NCBI GenBank assembly: GCA_964351625.1
Contig: CAYGOV010000010.1
Span: 1 to 64,000, forward strand
Direction: 5' to 3'
DNA length: 64,000 nucleotides
Source: Marinoscillum sp964351625
GTDB lineage: Bacteria; Bacteroidota; Bacteroidia; Cytophagales; Cyclobacteriaceae
Part shown: positions 38,526-46,350 of the stretch, piece by piece
Position numbering within the stretch: position 1 is the stretch's first letter
Layout: each line of letters begins with the position of its first letter
The notes under the pieces: model-generated
What the model was told of the DNA's origin: nothing
The model's database searches: none
The model's input: the letters and a program-made list of their open reading frames with translations, nothing else
Made by a program: the position numbers and the translations under genes

Positions 38526-39464
38526 TTAAATCGTATATGAGAATTTATCTTTTACTGTTTTCTTTACTTCGTTCCAATCTACAAAGGCCGTGGTGCCTCC
38601 CGCCTGTGTCGTATTTACAGCTCCCATTAGGTTAGCAAATTCCAGACATTTATCAATTGATCTGCCTTGTATGAATTGGGAGATAAAACCTGCATCGAAG
38701 CTATCTCCAGCACCTATACAGTCAGCCACGTTTGTATTTAAAAAAGCTGGTTGCTGGATTGTTTTTCCGTCGTGATAGAGGGAAGCTCCATCTTCGCCTT
38801 CCTTTACGACGATATTATTAGCAAAACCTGCTAGCGACGCTATGCCATCAGCGGTGTTTGTCTTCCCAGTGAGCATGCTCAGTTCTTTCCTGTTAGGCAA
38901 GAAGACGTCTACATGTGGTAATAAATTAGGAAGATCCAAATCCCATTTTTCTAAAGGATCCCACTGAGGGTCTAAGGAGGTAGTCAAGCCAAGTTTTTTG
39001 GCACGAATAAACAATTGCGCTATATCTTTTTTCAGTTCCGGCTGTAGAAAGATTGAGCTCACGTGCAAATGCTTGGATTTGGACAGCACTGCGTCCGTAA
39101 TTTCAAGTGTTGTCAAATGATTCATTGCTCCAGGATATGTAACCATCGCACGATCCATGCCATAGTTCAAGACAATTGTACTACCTGTAGCGTATTCCTT
39201 GCAATGGATGATGTAGCGAGTGATTACTTTTTTTCGCTCTAAAGAGTCCACTACTAAGTTGCCAAAATTGTCCGTTCCAATTTTTCCTAAAAAGGCAACT
39301 TTAGCACCCATTGATGATAGGTTACTAGCAAAGATGGCTGAACTGCTTCCTAAAGTAAGGATCATTTCCTCCGCTAGCTTTTCTTTACCCACTTCTGGAA
39401 ATCCATCAATCTTGTCTAGTATAAGGTCGACATTGAGTTCACCTACTACAAGTACATCCACCAT
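38526..39464 (-). CDS. PfkB-family sugar kinase (ribokinase-like)
   Basis: A 312-residue carbohydrate kinase with N-terminal VGELNVDLI (7-15), GSSSAIFASNLSSMGAKV (39-56) and the catalytic D254 in CIGAGDSFDAGF. Unlike the second PfkB protein of the locus (26262-27188) it has the ribokinase/2-keto-3-deoxygluconate kinase type of N-terminus, lacking PGGKG. It may therefore phosphorylate the free sugar (galactosamine, GalNAc or tagatose) rather than a sugar phosphate. It lies second in the agaS operon, 11 bases after agaS and two before the aldolase gene. Cytoplasmic. Family secure; substrate inferred. Confidence 0.87.
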   Translation of the reverse strand: MVDVLVVGELNVDLILDKIDGFPEVGKEKLAEEMILTLGSSSAIFASNLSSMGAKVAFLGKIGTDNFGNLVVDSLERKKVITRYIIHCKEYATGSTIVLNYGMDRAMVTYPGAMNHLTTLEITDAVLSKSKHLHVSSIFLQPELKKDIAQLFIRAKKLGLTTSLDPQWDPLEKWDLDLPNLLPHVDVFLPNRKELSMLTGKTNTADGIASLAGFANNIVVKEGEDGASLYHDGKTIQQPAFLNTNVADCIGAGDSFDAGFISQFIQGRSIDKCLEFANLMGAVNTTQAGGTTAFVDWNEVKKTVKDKFSYTI

Positions 39465-39475
39465 TTTATAGAGAT

Positions 39476-40636
39476 TTATATTTCGTAAATATTCACACCT
39501 TCTACGACACGAGATATTGCACCATTGCGAGATGGGTTATCCGGTGATAATCCCAAATGTAGAGATTTAAAGAAAGCAATAATCTGGGAAGGAACAACGC
39601 TTGCTACGGCCAGATACGACTCATTGATTTCGCTTGAAGGAAGCATTAGTGGAATGTGCCAATCCAAATCTAATTCGGATAATTTAGCAGATCCTATTCC
39701 TAGTTGACCCGCTGGCTGACTCACCTCTCTCACAGATTTTGCAAGATCAAATTCGTATTTCTGTACATATCGATCGTTTGAGAAGTGATAGCACATGAGC
39801 GTATTATTATCAATCACCGCTTTTGGTCCATGACGTAGACCCAAAAAGGAGTCGTATTTGCCCACCACAATCCCGTCTGTTAGTTCTTGCATTTTTAGTT
39901 GCGATTCTTTGGCAATTCCATAAAGTGGACCCGAGCCTAAAAAGACTGCACGATTAAAATCTTTTGCAGCGATTTCTTTGAAGGTGTTTATTTGAGTATC
40001 GATCATCGATCGTACTTGTTGCGATATCTTTTCTACTTTGTCTCCTTGCGCTTCTATATTACCAATATTGGCAATTAATATAGCAGCAAGCACCATTCCT
40101 GAGAAACTGCTGGTCATTGCAAGGCTTTTGTCATTGGCTTTTTCAGGAAGACAGAAAATATACCTCCCATTTTTCACACTCATTTTAGCCAAGTCGCCTT
40201 CAGCATTGCAGGTGATAATGAGGTGATGGCAGTTCTCTGAGAAATGATCTGCCATTTTCACAGCAGCTTTGCTCTCGGGGCTGTTACCTGAGCGAGCGAA
40301 GGAGATTAGCAGCACTCTTTTATTTCTATTAATGTAGTCTGCGGGATGCGTAACGAGGTGGGTTGTTGGTACCGTTTTGGTTTGTTTTTTATAACATTTT
40401 TGAAACTCTCCCTCTACAGTCATTCCCACATAGGCACTCGTTCCAGCACCTGTAAGTATTACTGAATCTGCGTCTTCAAAGACACCTTGTAAAAAGTTCT
40501 GTATTTCTTTTCTTTGATTTTTTACACTGTGATAAATTTCCATCCACAATTCTGGCTGTTGATCAATCTCCCGTGCAGTATGAACACCCCCCAGTTGGGT
40601 GATTTCTTTCCGATCGTATCCAAGCATTTTCATCAT
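39476..40636 (-). CDS. agaS: AgaS-like SIS-domain aldose-ketose isomerase/deaminase
   Basis: A 386-residue protein with two SIS domains, the first opening with SVILTGAGTSAYVG (about 58-71) and containing SFARSGNSPES, the second with VFLGSGPLYGIAKES and LGLRHGPKAVI. This matches AgaS, which converts galactosamine-6-phosphate to tagatose-6-phosphate and ammonia, rather than GlmS, since no glutaminase domain is present. It heads a seven-gene operon with a kinase and a bisphosphate aldolase, and is divergent from a DeoR-family regulator, exactly the aga logic. A TAnnTTTG element and a possible operator lie upstream (40663-40698). Two further Met codons close to the start make the exact N-terminus uncertain. 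Confidence 0.88.
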   Translation of the reverse strand: MMKMLGYDRKEITQLGGVHTAREIDQQPELWMEIYHSVKNQRKEIQNFLQGVFEDADSVILTGAGTSAYVGMTVEGEFQKCYKKQTKTVPTTHLVTHPADYINRNKRVLLISFARSGNSPESKAAVKMADHFSENCHHLIITCNAEGDLAKMSVKNGRYIFCLPEKANDKSLAMTSSFSGMVLAAILIANIGNIEAQGDKVEKISQQVRSMIDTQINTFKEIAAKDFNRAVFLGSGPLYGIAKESQLKMQELTDGIVVGKYDSFLGLRHGPKAVIDNNTLMCYHFSNDRYVQKYEFDLAKSVREVSQPAGQLGIGSAKLSELDLDWHIPLMLPSSEINESYLAVASVVPSQIIAFFKSLHLGLSPDNPSRNGAISRVVEGVNIYEI

Positions 40637-40662
40637 AAATCAATCTGGTAAAAAGTGATAAA

Positions 40663-40670
40663 CAAATGTA
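40663..40670 (-). promoter_or_regulatory. Candidate -7 element of the agaS operon
   Basis: On the minus strand the sequence reads TACATTTG, matching the Bacteroidetes -7 consensus TAnnTTTG, 27 bases before the agaS ATG. No exact TTTG -33 box was found at the best spacing; the -33 area overlaps the CTTTCGTAAACTT site. Confidence 0.5.
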
Positions 40671-40685
40671 ATAAAAATGATTATG

Positions 40686-40698
40686 CTTTCGTAAACTT
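40686..40698. promoter_or_regulatory. Candidate AgaR operator, CTTTCGTAAACTT
   Basis: A 13-base word in the divergent agaR-agaS intergenic region that recurs exactly at 45329-45341, upstream of the PKD lipoprotein gene. It overlaps the expected -33 region of agaS, a natural place for a DeoR-type repressor. As I recall, E. coli AgaR sites also have a TTTCRTTT core. Assignment to AgaR is inference. Confidence 0.45.
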
Positions 40699-40791
40699 AT
40701 TTTTACTTTTTTAAAACTTATAAAACATTGCATTATGGTTTTGAATTAAAGTAGTTAGGTGATTATTGAGTATTAGAAATATATTTGTCAA

Positions 40792-41577
40792 ATGAGTAAG
40801 AATAGGGAAAGCACGTTAGCTAGGAGAAATAAGATCATAGATAAATTGTCACTTGAGGGTGAGGTTTTTGTCGATCAACTAAGTGATGAGTTTTTAGTAA
40901 GTGAGGTGACCATCAGGAATGACCTAGATCAACTTGAGAAAAAACGAATGTTGGTTCGTGCTCGAGGTGGTGCCATGAAGATCGAGGGTCGAATGGGTGC
41001 GGACTATGGGATTACTGAAAAGGATAGAATCCATATCAACGAAAAAAGAGCTATTGGCAAGTATGCGGCTTCTTTGGTTGAAGATGGCGAGATCATAATT
41101 ATTGATTCTGGCACTACCACTGTAGAGCTAGCGAAAAATCTTGATCACTTGGATAATCTCACGATAATCACAAATGCTTTGAACATTACTTTCGGGTTGG
41201 CACATAAGCCAAACATCAACCTGATCGTCCCTGGTGGATTTATGAGAAAGAACTCTCAGTCTCTAGTAGGGCCTATGGCGGAGAAAAGTCTATCAAATTT
41301 TAACGTAGATAAGTTGTTTCTAGGTGTTGATGGTATAGATGTGAATCATGGCCTCTATACACCCAATTTGGAGGAGGCACATCTCAATGAATTGATGATT
41401 AAAGTTTCAAGAGAGGTTATAGTACTCACTGATTCTTCAAAATTTGAGAAACGAAGTTTCGCGCATATTTGTAGTATGCGCGATGTACATCATATCGTAA
41501 CTGATAATAAGATCAGAAAGGAAGATTTAGATAAGCTAACAGAACTTGGCATTAAAGTTTCCCTAGTGGGTGACTAA
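40792..41577 (+). CDS. agaR: DeoR-family transcriptional regulator (AgaR-like)
   Basis: A 261-residue repressor. Residues about 12-62 form the DeoR winged helix (VDQLSDEFLVSEVTIRNDLDQLEKK), followed by the phosphosugar-sensing domain with IIDSGTTTVELAKNL, ITNALNI, PGGFMRKNSQSLVGPMAE and LFLGVDGID. DeoR proteins respond to a sugar phosphate of the pathway; AgaR responds to galactosamine-pathway intermediates. It faces away from agaS across 155 bases and is the only regulator in the 45-kb sugar region, so it probably governs the aga operon and perhaps the PUL. A TATATTTG promoter-like word ends four bases before the ATG, so the mRNA may have almost no leader. The stop overlaps the stop of the convergent gene. 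Confidence 0.87.
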   Translation: MSKNRESTLARRNKIIDKLSLEGEVFVDQLSDEFLVSEVTIRNDLDQLEKKRMLVRARGGAMKIEGRMGADYGITEKDRIHINEKRAIGKYAASLVEDGEIIIIDSGTTTVELAKNLDHLDNLTIITNALNITFGLAHKPNINLIVPGGFMRKNSQSLVGPMAEKSLSNFNVDKLFLGVDGIDVNHGLYTPNLEEAHLNELMIKVSREVIVLTDSSKFEKRSFAHICSMRDVHHIVTDNKIRKEDLDKLTELGIKVSLVGD

Positions 41578-44264
41578 TTCTTTACAAACCTCCCGACCCA
41601 TCTGTGATTTTCATTGTTTCCTTTCAGTAAGTAAACTCCTGATGGTAGTCCAGTAATGTCAATTGCTGAGATTTTTGACTTTCTCACTTTTAAGTGTGAC
41701 TTACCAGTCAGGTCTACTATCTCTACTTCCGCTAATTGCTCACTTAGGTAAATCCAATTTTCACTGGGATTTGGAAATATTGTCATGATATCACCGAGAT
41801 ATGCACCTAAGAGGGGGTTCTTGCCGGCTACCGATGAAATAGTTGCGGTATAATCTGATATTCCTAATGTGTTAACAGTACGCATTCGATAATAATATTT
41901 TTGATCTATCGTCAATCCACGATCTATCAAATTGATAACTGTATAGTCTGGCTCAGCAACTAGCTCGAACGAAATTCCATCGATAGATCGCTCAATTTCA
42001 TAATTATCACAAAATTTACACGCACTCCAGAGCAGTTCGATACTTGTTTTATCATTTATAGGGTTTTCGGTGTAAAGCGTATCAGGAAGATCAGGAGATG
42101 GCTGTCTAAAAAAACTTTCTGCACCCCCATTTACATCTACACCTAGTTCTTCTGCACCATTCAAAAGAGCAAATAGGCCTATGGTTGGGTTTGAACCCAT
42201 ATTCTCAAATGTGGAGTGGTCAAAAGAGAATTCTATTGTGGAATCTGTCTTTGTGAAACTTTCAATGGTTAACTTCTCTGTTTTTTCCTTATTATTCAAA
42301 TGGAAAACCTTATCATTTTGGATTAAATAATCCATTCCTTCCATTTGATCGGAAGAGAGCCAACCCGTTTCCTTTAAATTATCAGTATTCAGATAGATAT
42401 TGTAATCTGTGACCGAGCCGTAAAGGATAAAATTAACATTTGAGACATCAAAGAACATTCTCACCACTAAGGTCTCTTGATCGTCATTTACGGCAGATAT
42501 AAGAGAGGACACATTCTTCCAGTCTGTATCTGTTCCGTCATTAGTAATGATGGTTATAAAATCACTTTCTGCATTGGTCAAAGAGACAATGTTTGAATAT
42601 GTGGATTCTAGAACATTATTCTGTAGTTTGAAACGGTATGAATAATTTGCTCCTTCGATGTATTCACTGTCTTTGTAGTATTTACTATTTCCATCCAATG
42701 TCTTAAGTACTTCAAAGTCAGAACCATTGATTGAGCGTTCTACTATTCTGATAAAACCTTCTTGAGCGCCCCAGAAAAGCAATCTTTCAGTACTCGAAGA
42801 ACCCGCGTACATTTTGGTTGGTAGTGCTTCAGTTGTTTCTACGTCAACTAGTTTAAAGTAATTGTCTCCCATATAAGTCTCAGCATTCACTGTATCGCTT
42901 ACAGTTAATTGAATATTGAGGTCATTATACCCTAGTTCTGGATCCCATACGTTTTCATTCGCCATTTGGATTGAATAGGATGGATTGTTAGCTATGGTTG
43001 GGTAGGGGTCACCCATTTTAAGAAATACTTTATAATGGCCCTCGGTTATTCCTTCAGGAAGTCCTGATGTGAGTTTTATTGAGAAGTTCGAGCCAATTGG
43101 CCAAAATCTGGGATCTTCATCTGTCTTGTAGGAATACTCCTCTTGAGTGTCGATATTTTTCAGTATAACTTCAACGTCTCTTGGGTTATAAGTAGAGGCA
43201 TAGCCTTTGTTGATTAGCTCTAAATCCAATGTAAAAGAGCTTTTTGAATTGGTTCTATTAGTGATATTGGCTTTGTTCATTACATAGCGATACCCAAGGC
43301 GTAATTCTACTTCATCAAAACAACCTTGGGATCTCCATTCATCCAATACAGTTCTGTTATAATCTATGTTTAAATAAGACCAATGAAAGCGCTCAAGTTC
43401 GTTTTGACTGTTATCACAATCGGAGTAAGGGGGTGCTAGCGCACAAGTTTCTCCCCCCATTGGTAAATAAGTCGTTTCTGCCTCAAGAAATGGCTTTTCT
43501 AAGTCTTGATCTCTGTATGTTCCAAAATCACTAGATGAGGCTACAAAGCAATCATTGTGGTGTCCTACTCTTGCTCTATTGATACCTGACTGAGCATCAC
43601 TAGCTGTTATTGGCTCTTGAGTATCGAACATTCTCATTTTGTATCCAGGAGTACGGATTTGCACCATTCGGTCTTTTGGTAGCGCTGACAATATTTCCGA
43701 AATCACTTTTGCACGATCCGCATAATTTTGTTGGCTAATATCACTTGGGCCATTTCCAGCAAAACCTTCAGTATAGTACCATTCTCCCCAAGTACCAACA
43801 AACCCAGCCTGCATTACGGCTATTACATCAGCGTTTTGTCTCAATACATCCTTGAGTTGCTGGATGTGCATAAATACCACTTCTGGCTGTGCATCATTGT
43901 AAGGTTGTCCTGTGCCTTGTGAGTAAGCGAAGCGTACTATGACTTTAACACCCGCCTGACGCGCTGCTGCAAAATCAATTTGCATATTGGCTAAATAATC
44001 TTCTGTAATTGGTCTATCTCGAAATGCTTCAAGGTAGAAAACTCTTAATATCTGGGTTATCGATTGGTTTGTCCTGTAACCTGATAGCGTCTCAGCATTT
44101 AAGTTGCCGTAGCTTCCAGTATGTACCTCTGTGTGCTTGTAAAATCCTCTTTCTGGATTTGCTATAATGTTGTCACTCTCCGTATACTGCATTTCTATGG
44201 TATTGGATTGTCCAAATGCAACGAGTTGGTAAAGGAAGAATGCTATAAATATTATATTTTTCAT
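41574..44264 (-). CDS. DUF4874/DUF4832 putative glycosidase with T9SS domain
   Basis: An 896-residue secreted protein (signal ending LVAFGQ). The NPERGFYKH motif at 36-44 marks DUF4874, and a DUF4832 region follows. E161 in GTWGEWYY and E272 in PMGGETC, with HHNDC (235-239) between, are conserved with the paralogue at 50904-52439 and resemble the acid/base and nucleophile positions of clan-A barrels. After residue 490 come Fn3-like segments and a middle beta-domain of unknown kind, then a T9SS sorting domain (IFPNPSENW to GRFVKN). Activity is unknown. A strong terminator ends only 11 bases before its start, so it is expressed by readthrough from the PKD lipoprotein gene or not at all. Confidence 0.8.
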   Translation of the reverse strand: MKNIIFIAFFLYQLVAFGQSNTIEMQYTESDNIIANPERGFYKHTEVHTGSYGNLNAETLSGYRTNQSITQILRVFYLEAFRDRPITEDYLANMQIDFAAARQAGVKVIVRFAYSQGTGQPYNDAQPEVVFMHIQQLKDVLRQNADVIAVMQAGFVGTWGEWYYTEGFAGNGPSDISQQNYADRAKVISEILSALPKDRMVQIRTPGYKMRMFDTQEPITASDAQSGINRARVGHHNDCFVASSSDFGTYRDQDLEKPFLEAETTYLPMGGETCALAPPYSDCDNSQNELERFHWSYLNIDYNRTVLDEWRSQGCFDEVELRLGYRYVMNKANITNRTNSKSSFTLDLELINKGYASTYNPRDVEVILKNIDTQEEYSYKTDEDPRFWPIGSNFSIKLTSGLPEGITEGHYKVFLKMGDPYPTIANNPSYSIQMANENVWDPELGYNDLNIQLTVSDTVNAETYMGDNYFKLVDVETTEALPTKMYAGSSSTERLLFWGAQEGFIRIVERSINGSDFEVLKTLDGNSKYYKDSEYIEGANYSYRFKLQNNVLESTYSNIVSLTNAESDFITIITNDGTDTDWKNVSSLISAVNDDQETLVVRMFFDVSNVNFILYGSVTDYNIYLNTDNLKETGWLSSDQMEGMDYLIQNDKVFHLNNKEKTEKLTIESFTKTDSTIEFSFDHSTFENMGSNPTIGLFALLNGAEELGVDVNGGAESFFRQPSPDLPDTLYTENPINDKTSIELLWSACKFCDNYEIERSIDGISFELVAEPDYTVINLIDRGLTIDQKYYYRMRTVNTLGISDYTATISSVAGKNPLLGAYLGDIMTIFPNPSENWIYLSEQLAEVEIVDLTGKSHLKVRKSKISAIDITGLPSGVYLLKGNNENHRWVGRFVKN

Positions 44265-44275
44265 TTCGAGAAGAG

Positions 44276-44304
44276 AAAAAAAAGGCCTGATAATTCAGGC
44301 CTTT
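44276..44304 (-). terminator. Very strong intergenic terminator/attenuator
   Basis: On the minus strand: a perfect 10-bp stem AAAGGCCTGA/TCAGGCCTTT, four-base loop ATTA, and a run of eight U. It lies between the stop of the PKD lipoprotein gene (44326) and the ATG of the DUF4874 gene (44264), leaving 11 bases before that start and thus no room for a separate promoter. Confidence 0.9.
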
Positions 44305-44325
44305 AAATGGTTAAACAAACAATAA

Positions 44326-45252
44326 TTATTTGAAGGTATATCTGTAAAGTGTTCCTTCAGGGTTGTCGTTTTCATTATATCTACCAGGTATAGCAGAAAC
44401 AGGTCCCCAAGTATCTAATGAAATATCTAAAACCCCAATTCCAATACCTTCAGATGAAATAGTGCTTCCAACTGCAGTTAAGTCTATTGCAAATTCAAAC
44501 GCCAATCCACCTGATACTGAAGATAGTTCTGAAGCTTCTATAAAATCAGTAACAACATCTAGTATAGGATCAGCTCCCCAGTTCCAGTTTCCTGGACTGC
44601 TACCATCGCAAGGTGCGCATCCGTAAATAGACGCATACTGAGCATCAACTACATCAGACGCAGGAAGTGCACCTTCTATCAAAATATCCTCACCTGCTGT
44701 GAAATATATCCAATCGATAAAAGCTCCAGTTGCTCTGTCATTATCAATATCCAAAGGTATTTGCATCAATGGAGTAAGATCAGATGTTCCTTCTACATAA
44801 ACGAACAATTTTGTGTTACCCAAATTCTCAATCTTCACAGTCTTTAAAGTACTACCATCTACGTAAGTCACAGGTATAGCTGGTACATCAGCCCAATCAC
44901 TGAAATCTCCATCAATAGATATGTTTACAATCTCTGCTACTACTTGAGTATCATCTTCTCCAGATGCATTGGTCACAGTTAATTTGATTACATAGCTACC
45001 ATTAGCCTCGTAAGTGTGCGTAGGTGCTTCTGTAGCCATAGTAGTACCGTCACCGAAATCCCAAGCATAAGTTTCAGCATCAGTTGATGTGTTTGTAGTC
45101 GTTACTGTTTTACCATCTATCGCAATAGTAAAAGCAGCTTTTGGAGCAGGAACAGATTCTTCGTCCTCTCCGCAGGACACCATAAATAGGAGCGCAATCA
45201 CCGCAAGTGATCCAGCAAAATAATTTGTCAACTTCTTCATCTTCGTTTTCAT
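44326..45252 (-). CDS. PKD-domain lipoprotein with CBM9-like C-terminus
   Basis: A 308-residue lipoprotein (signal ending LLFMVSC, Cys27). Residues about 36-108 are a PKD domain (AYAWDFGDGTTMATEAPTHTY-type pattern: ETYAWDFGDG, PTHTYEANGSY). The C-terminal 190 residues begin ISIDGDFSDWADVPAIPV, the typical opening of a CBM9/DUF1083-like carbohydrate-binding fold. It probably binds glycan at the cell surface, filling the role of SusE/F-type proteins for the nearby SusCD pair. A 13-base candidate operator identical to the one before agaS lies 77 bases upstream. It is followed by a strong terminator. An internal start at 45240 is equally possible. Confidence 0.8.
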   Translation of the reverse strand: MKTKMKKLTNYFAGSLAVIALLFMVSCGEDEESVPAPKAAFTIAIDGKTVTTTNTSTDAETYAWDFGDGTTMATEAPTHTYEANGSYVIKLTVTNASGEDDTQVVAEIVNISIDGDFSDWADVPAIPVTYVDGSTLKTVKIENLGNTKLFVYVEGTSDLTPLMQIPLDIDNDRATGAFIDWIYFTAGEDILIEGALPASDVVDAQYASIYGCAPCDGSSPGNWNWGADPILDVVTDFIEASELSSVSGGLAFEFAIDLTAVGSTISSEGIGIGVLDISLDTWGPVSAIPGRYNENDNPEGTLYRYTFK

Positions 45253-45328
45253 AGTTTTGTTTTGTTAATCGAATAATTAGAAACAGTAAGTTAAAATAAA
45301 ATTAAATAATTAAAACGTAAATAATAAC

Positions 45329-45341
45329 CTTTCGTAAACTT
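45329..45341. promoter_or_regulatory. Second copy of CTTTCGTAAACTT
   Basis: Identical over 13 bases to 40686-40698 and in the same orientation relative to the minus-strand gene it precedes (start at 45252). Looser versions (CTTTC followed by a TAAA- or AAC-containing tract) occur near 29028, 46273 (inverted) and 55623, each 45-80 bases before a locus gene. Probable shared regulator site; AgaR is the obvious candidate. Confidence 0.45.
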
Positions 45342-45346
45342 TTTAT

Positions 45347-46213
45347 TTATTCTGATAGTAAGAAAATAGCGAAAGTTGCAAGTATCAAACCTATTCCAAG
45401 TATCACACTAGGAAATATGCCGTAAATAACTAACGATAAGACTATGGTAATAACAGGTGATAAGCCTGTGAGTGGAACAACTATTATGGCTTTTCCATAC
45501 CTCAAGGCATATACTAAGGTTAACGCACCAACAGAATTAAGAATATGGATTAGAAAGGCTAAATAAGGACCTTTAAAACCTAAATTAATTTCCTGAGTAA
45601 AATCAGTCATCATCCAGGCTACGGGCGTTAATATCACGGCAGTCATCATCATATAGAAAAAGATGCATTCTGCTTTCATTGTCTCATTCGAAAACTTCAT
45701 GAAGTACGCTTGAAGTCCCCACGCGACAAAAACAAGTACCGCCAACGCTAACCATAGATAGCCAGAAACTATTCCTCCTGCTTTTTCTTGGTAGGATAGG
45801 AGTCCAATAGCCACTAGGGCTATTAAAATTCCTATCTTTTGCTTACTATTTGCTTTTTCCTTGAGTAGTATCAATGATAGAAGAATAGTTAAAACTGGGT
45901 AAAGGGAGATTACTGGGAAAATAATGTAGGCAGGCCCATCTTCTAATGCTTTAAACAAGAGTAACTGCCCGCCAGCACCGAAAAGACCAATAATAGTACC
46001 TAGGAAAATAGACCTTAAATCCGTTTCGAGTTTCCAGTTTATTATTTTAAGAGCGATTAGGGCGCATGGGATCATTGTGCCTGCCCAAACGATGTATCCC
46101 AGAGTAGCAGGAAACCCAGCCTTTTCAGGTATTTCAATCACAGCTCCCCAAATACCCCAGAATAGGGTTGTTACTAAGGCATATATGAACCAATTTGGAA
46201 TTTTGTTGGGCAT
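45347..46213 (-). CDS. EamA/DMT-family transporter
   Basis: A 288-residue membrane protein with ten hydrophobic segments arranged as two EamA repeats (LFWGIWGAVIEIPEKAG in the first, VFVAWGLQAYFMKF opening the second). It has no signal peptide. The family exports or imports small metabolites such as sugars, amino acids and nucleotide sugars; some bacterial relatives belong to the glucose/ribose porter group. Placed divergently from susC (137 bases apart), it is a candidate inner-membrane importer for the sugar of the locus, competing with the SSS symporter. Function beyond transport cannot be inferred. Confidence 0.82.
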   Translation of the reverse strand: MPNKIPNWFIYALVTTLFWGIWGAVIEIPEKAGFPATLGYIVWAGTMIPCALIALKIINWKLETDLRSIFLGTIIGLFGAGGQLLLFKALEDGPAYIIFPVISLYPVLTILLSLILLKEKANSKQKIGILIALVAIGLLSYQEKAGGIVSGYLWLALAVLVFVAWGLQAYFMKFSNETMKAECIFFYMMMTAVILTPVAWMMTDFTQEINLGFKGPYLAFLIHILNSVGALTLVYALRYGKAIIVVPLTGLSPVITIVLSLVIYGIFPSVILGIGLILATFAIFLLSE

Positions 46214-46272
46214 ATCCGTTTTTAGTTATAGTGTTCCAAAACTAATGAAAAATAAATAAAAGTGATTTATTA

Positions 46273-46309
46273 GAAAGAAAAAATAAATTTGTAGCTTGCG
46301 TAAGCTTGC
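46273..46309 (+). promoter_or_regulatory. Candidate susC promoter and operator-like palindrome
   Basis: TAAATTTG at 46284-46291 matches the Bacteroidetes -7 consensus, 60 bases before the susC ATG. Just after it, at the expected transcription start, AGCTTgcgtAAGCT (46293-46306) forms a short palindrome and AGCTTGC is repeated directly. A GAAAG word at 46273 resembles an inverted half of the CTTTCGTAAACTT sites. Confidence 0.4.
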
Positions 46310-46350
46310 ATTTAGTAGGTGCGGTCATTTTTATTAATAAAACTTAAAAT

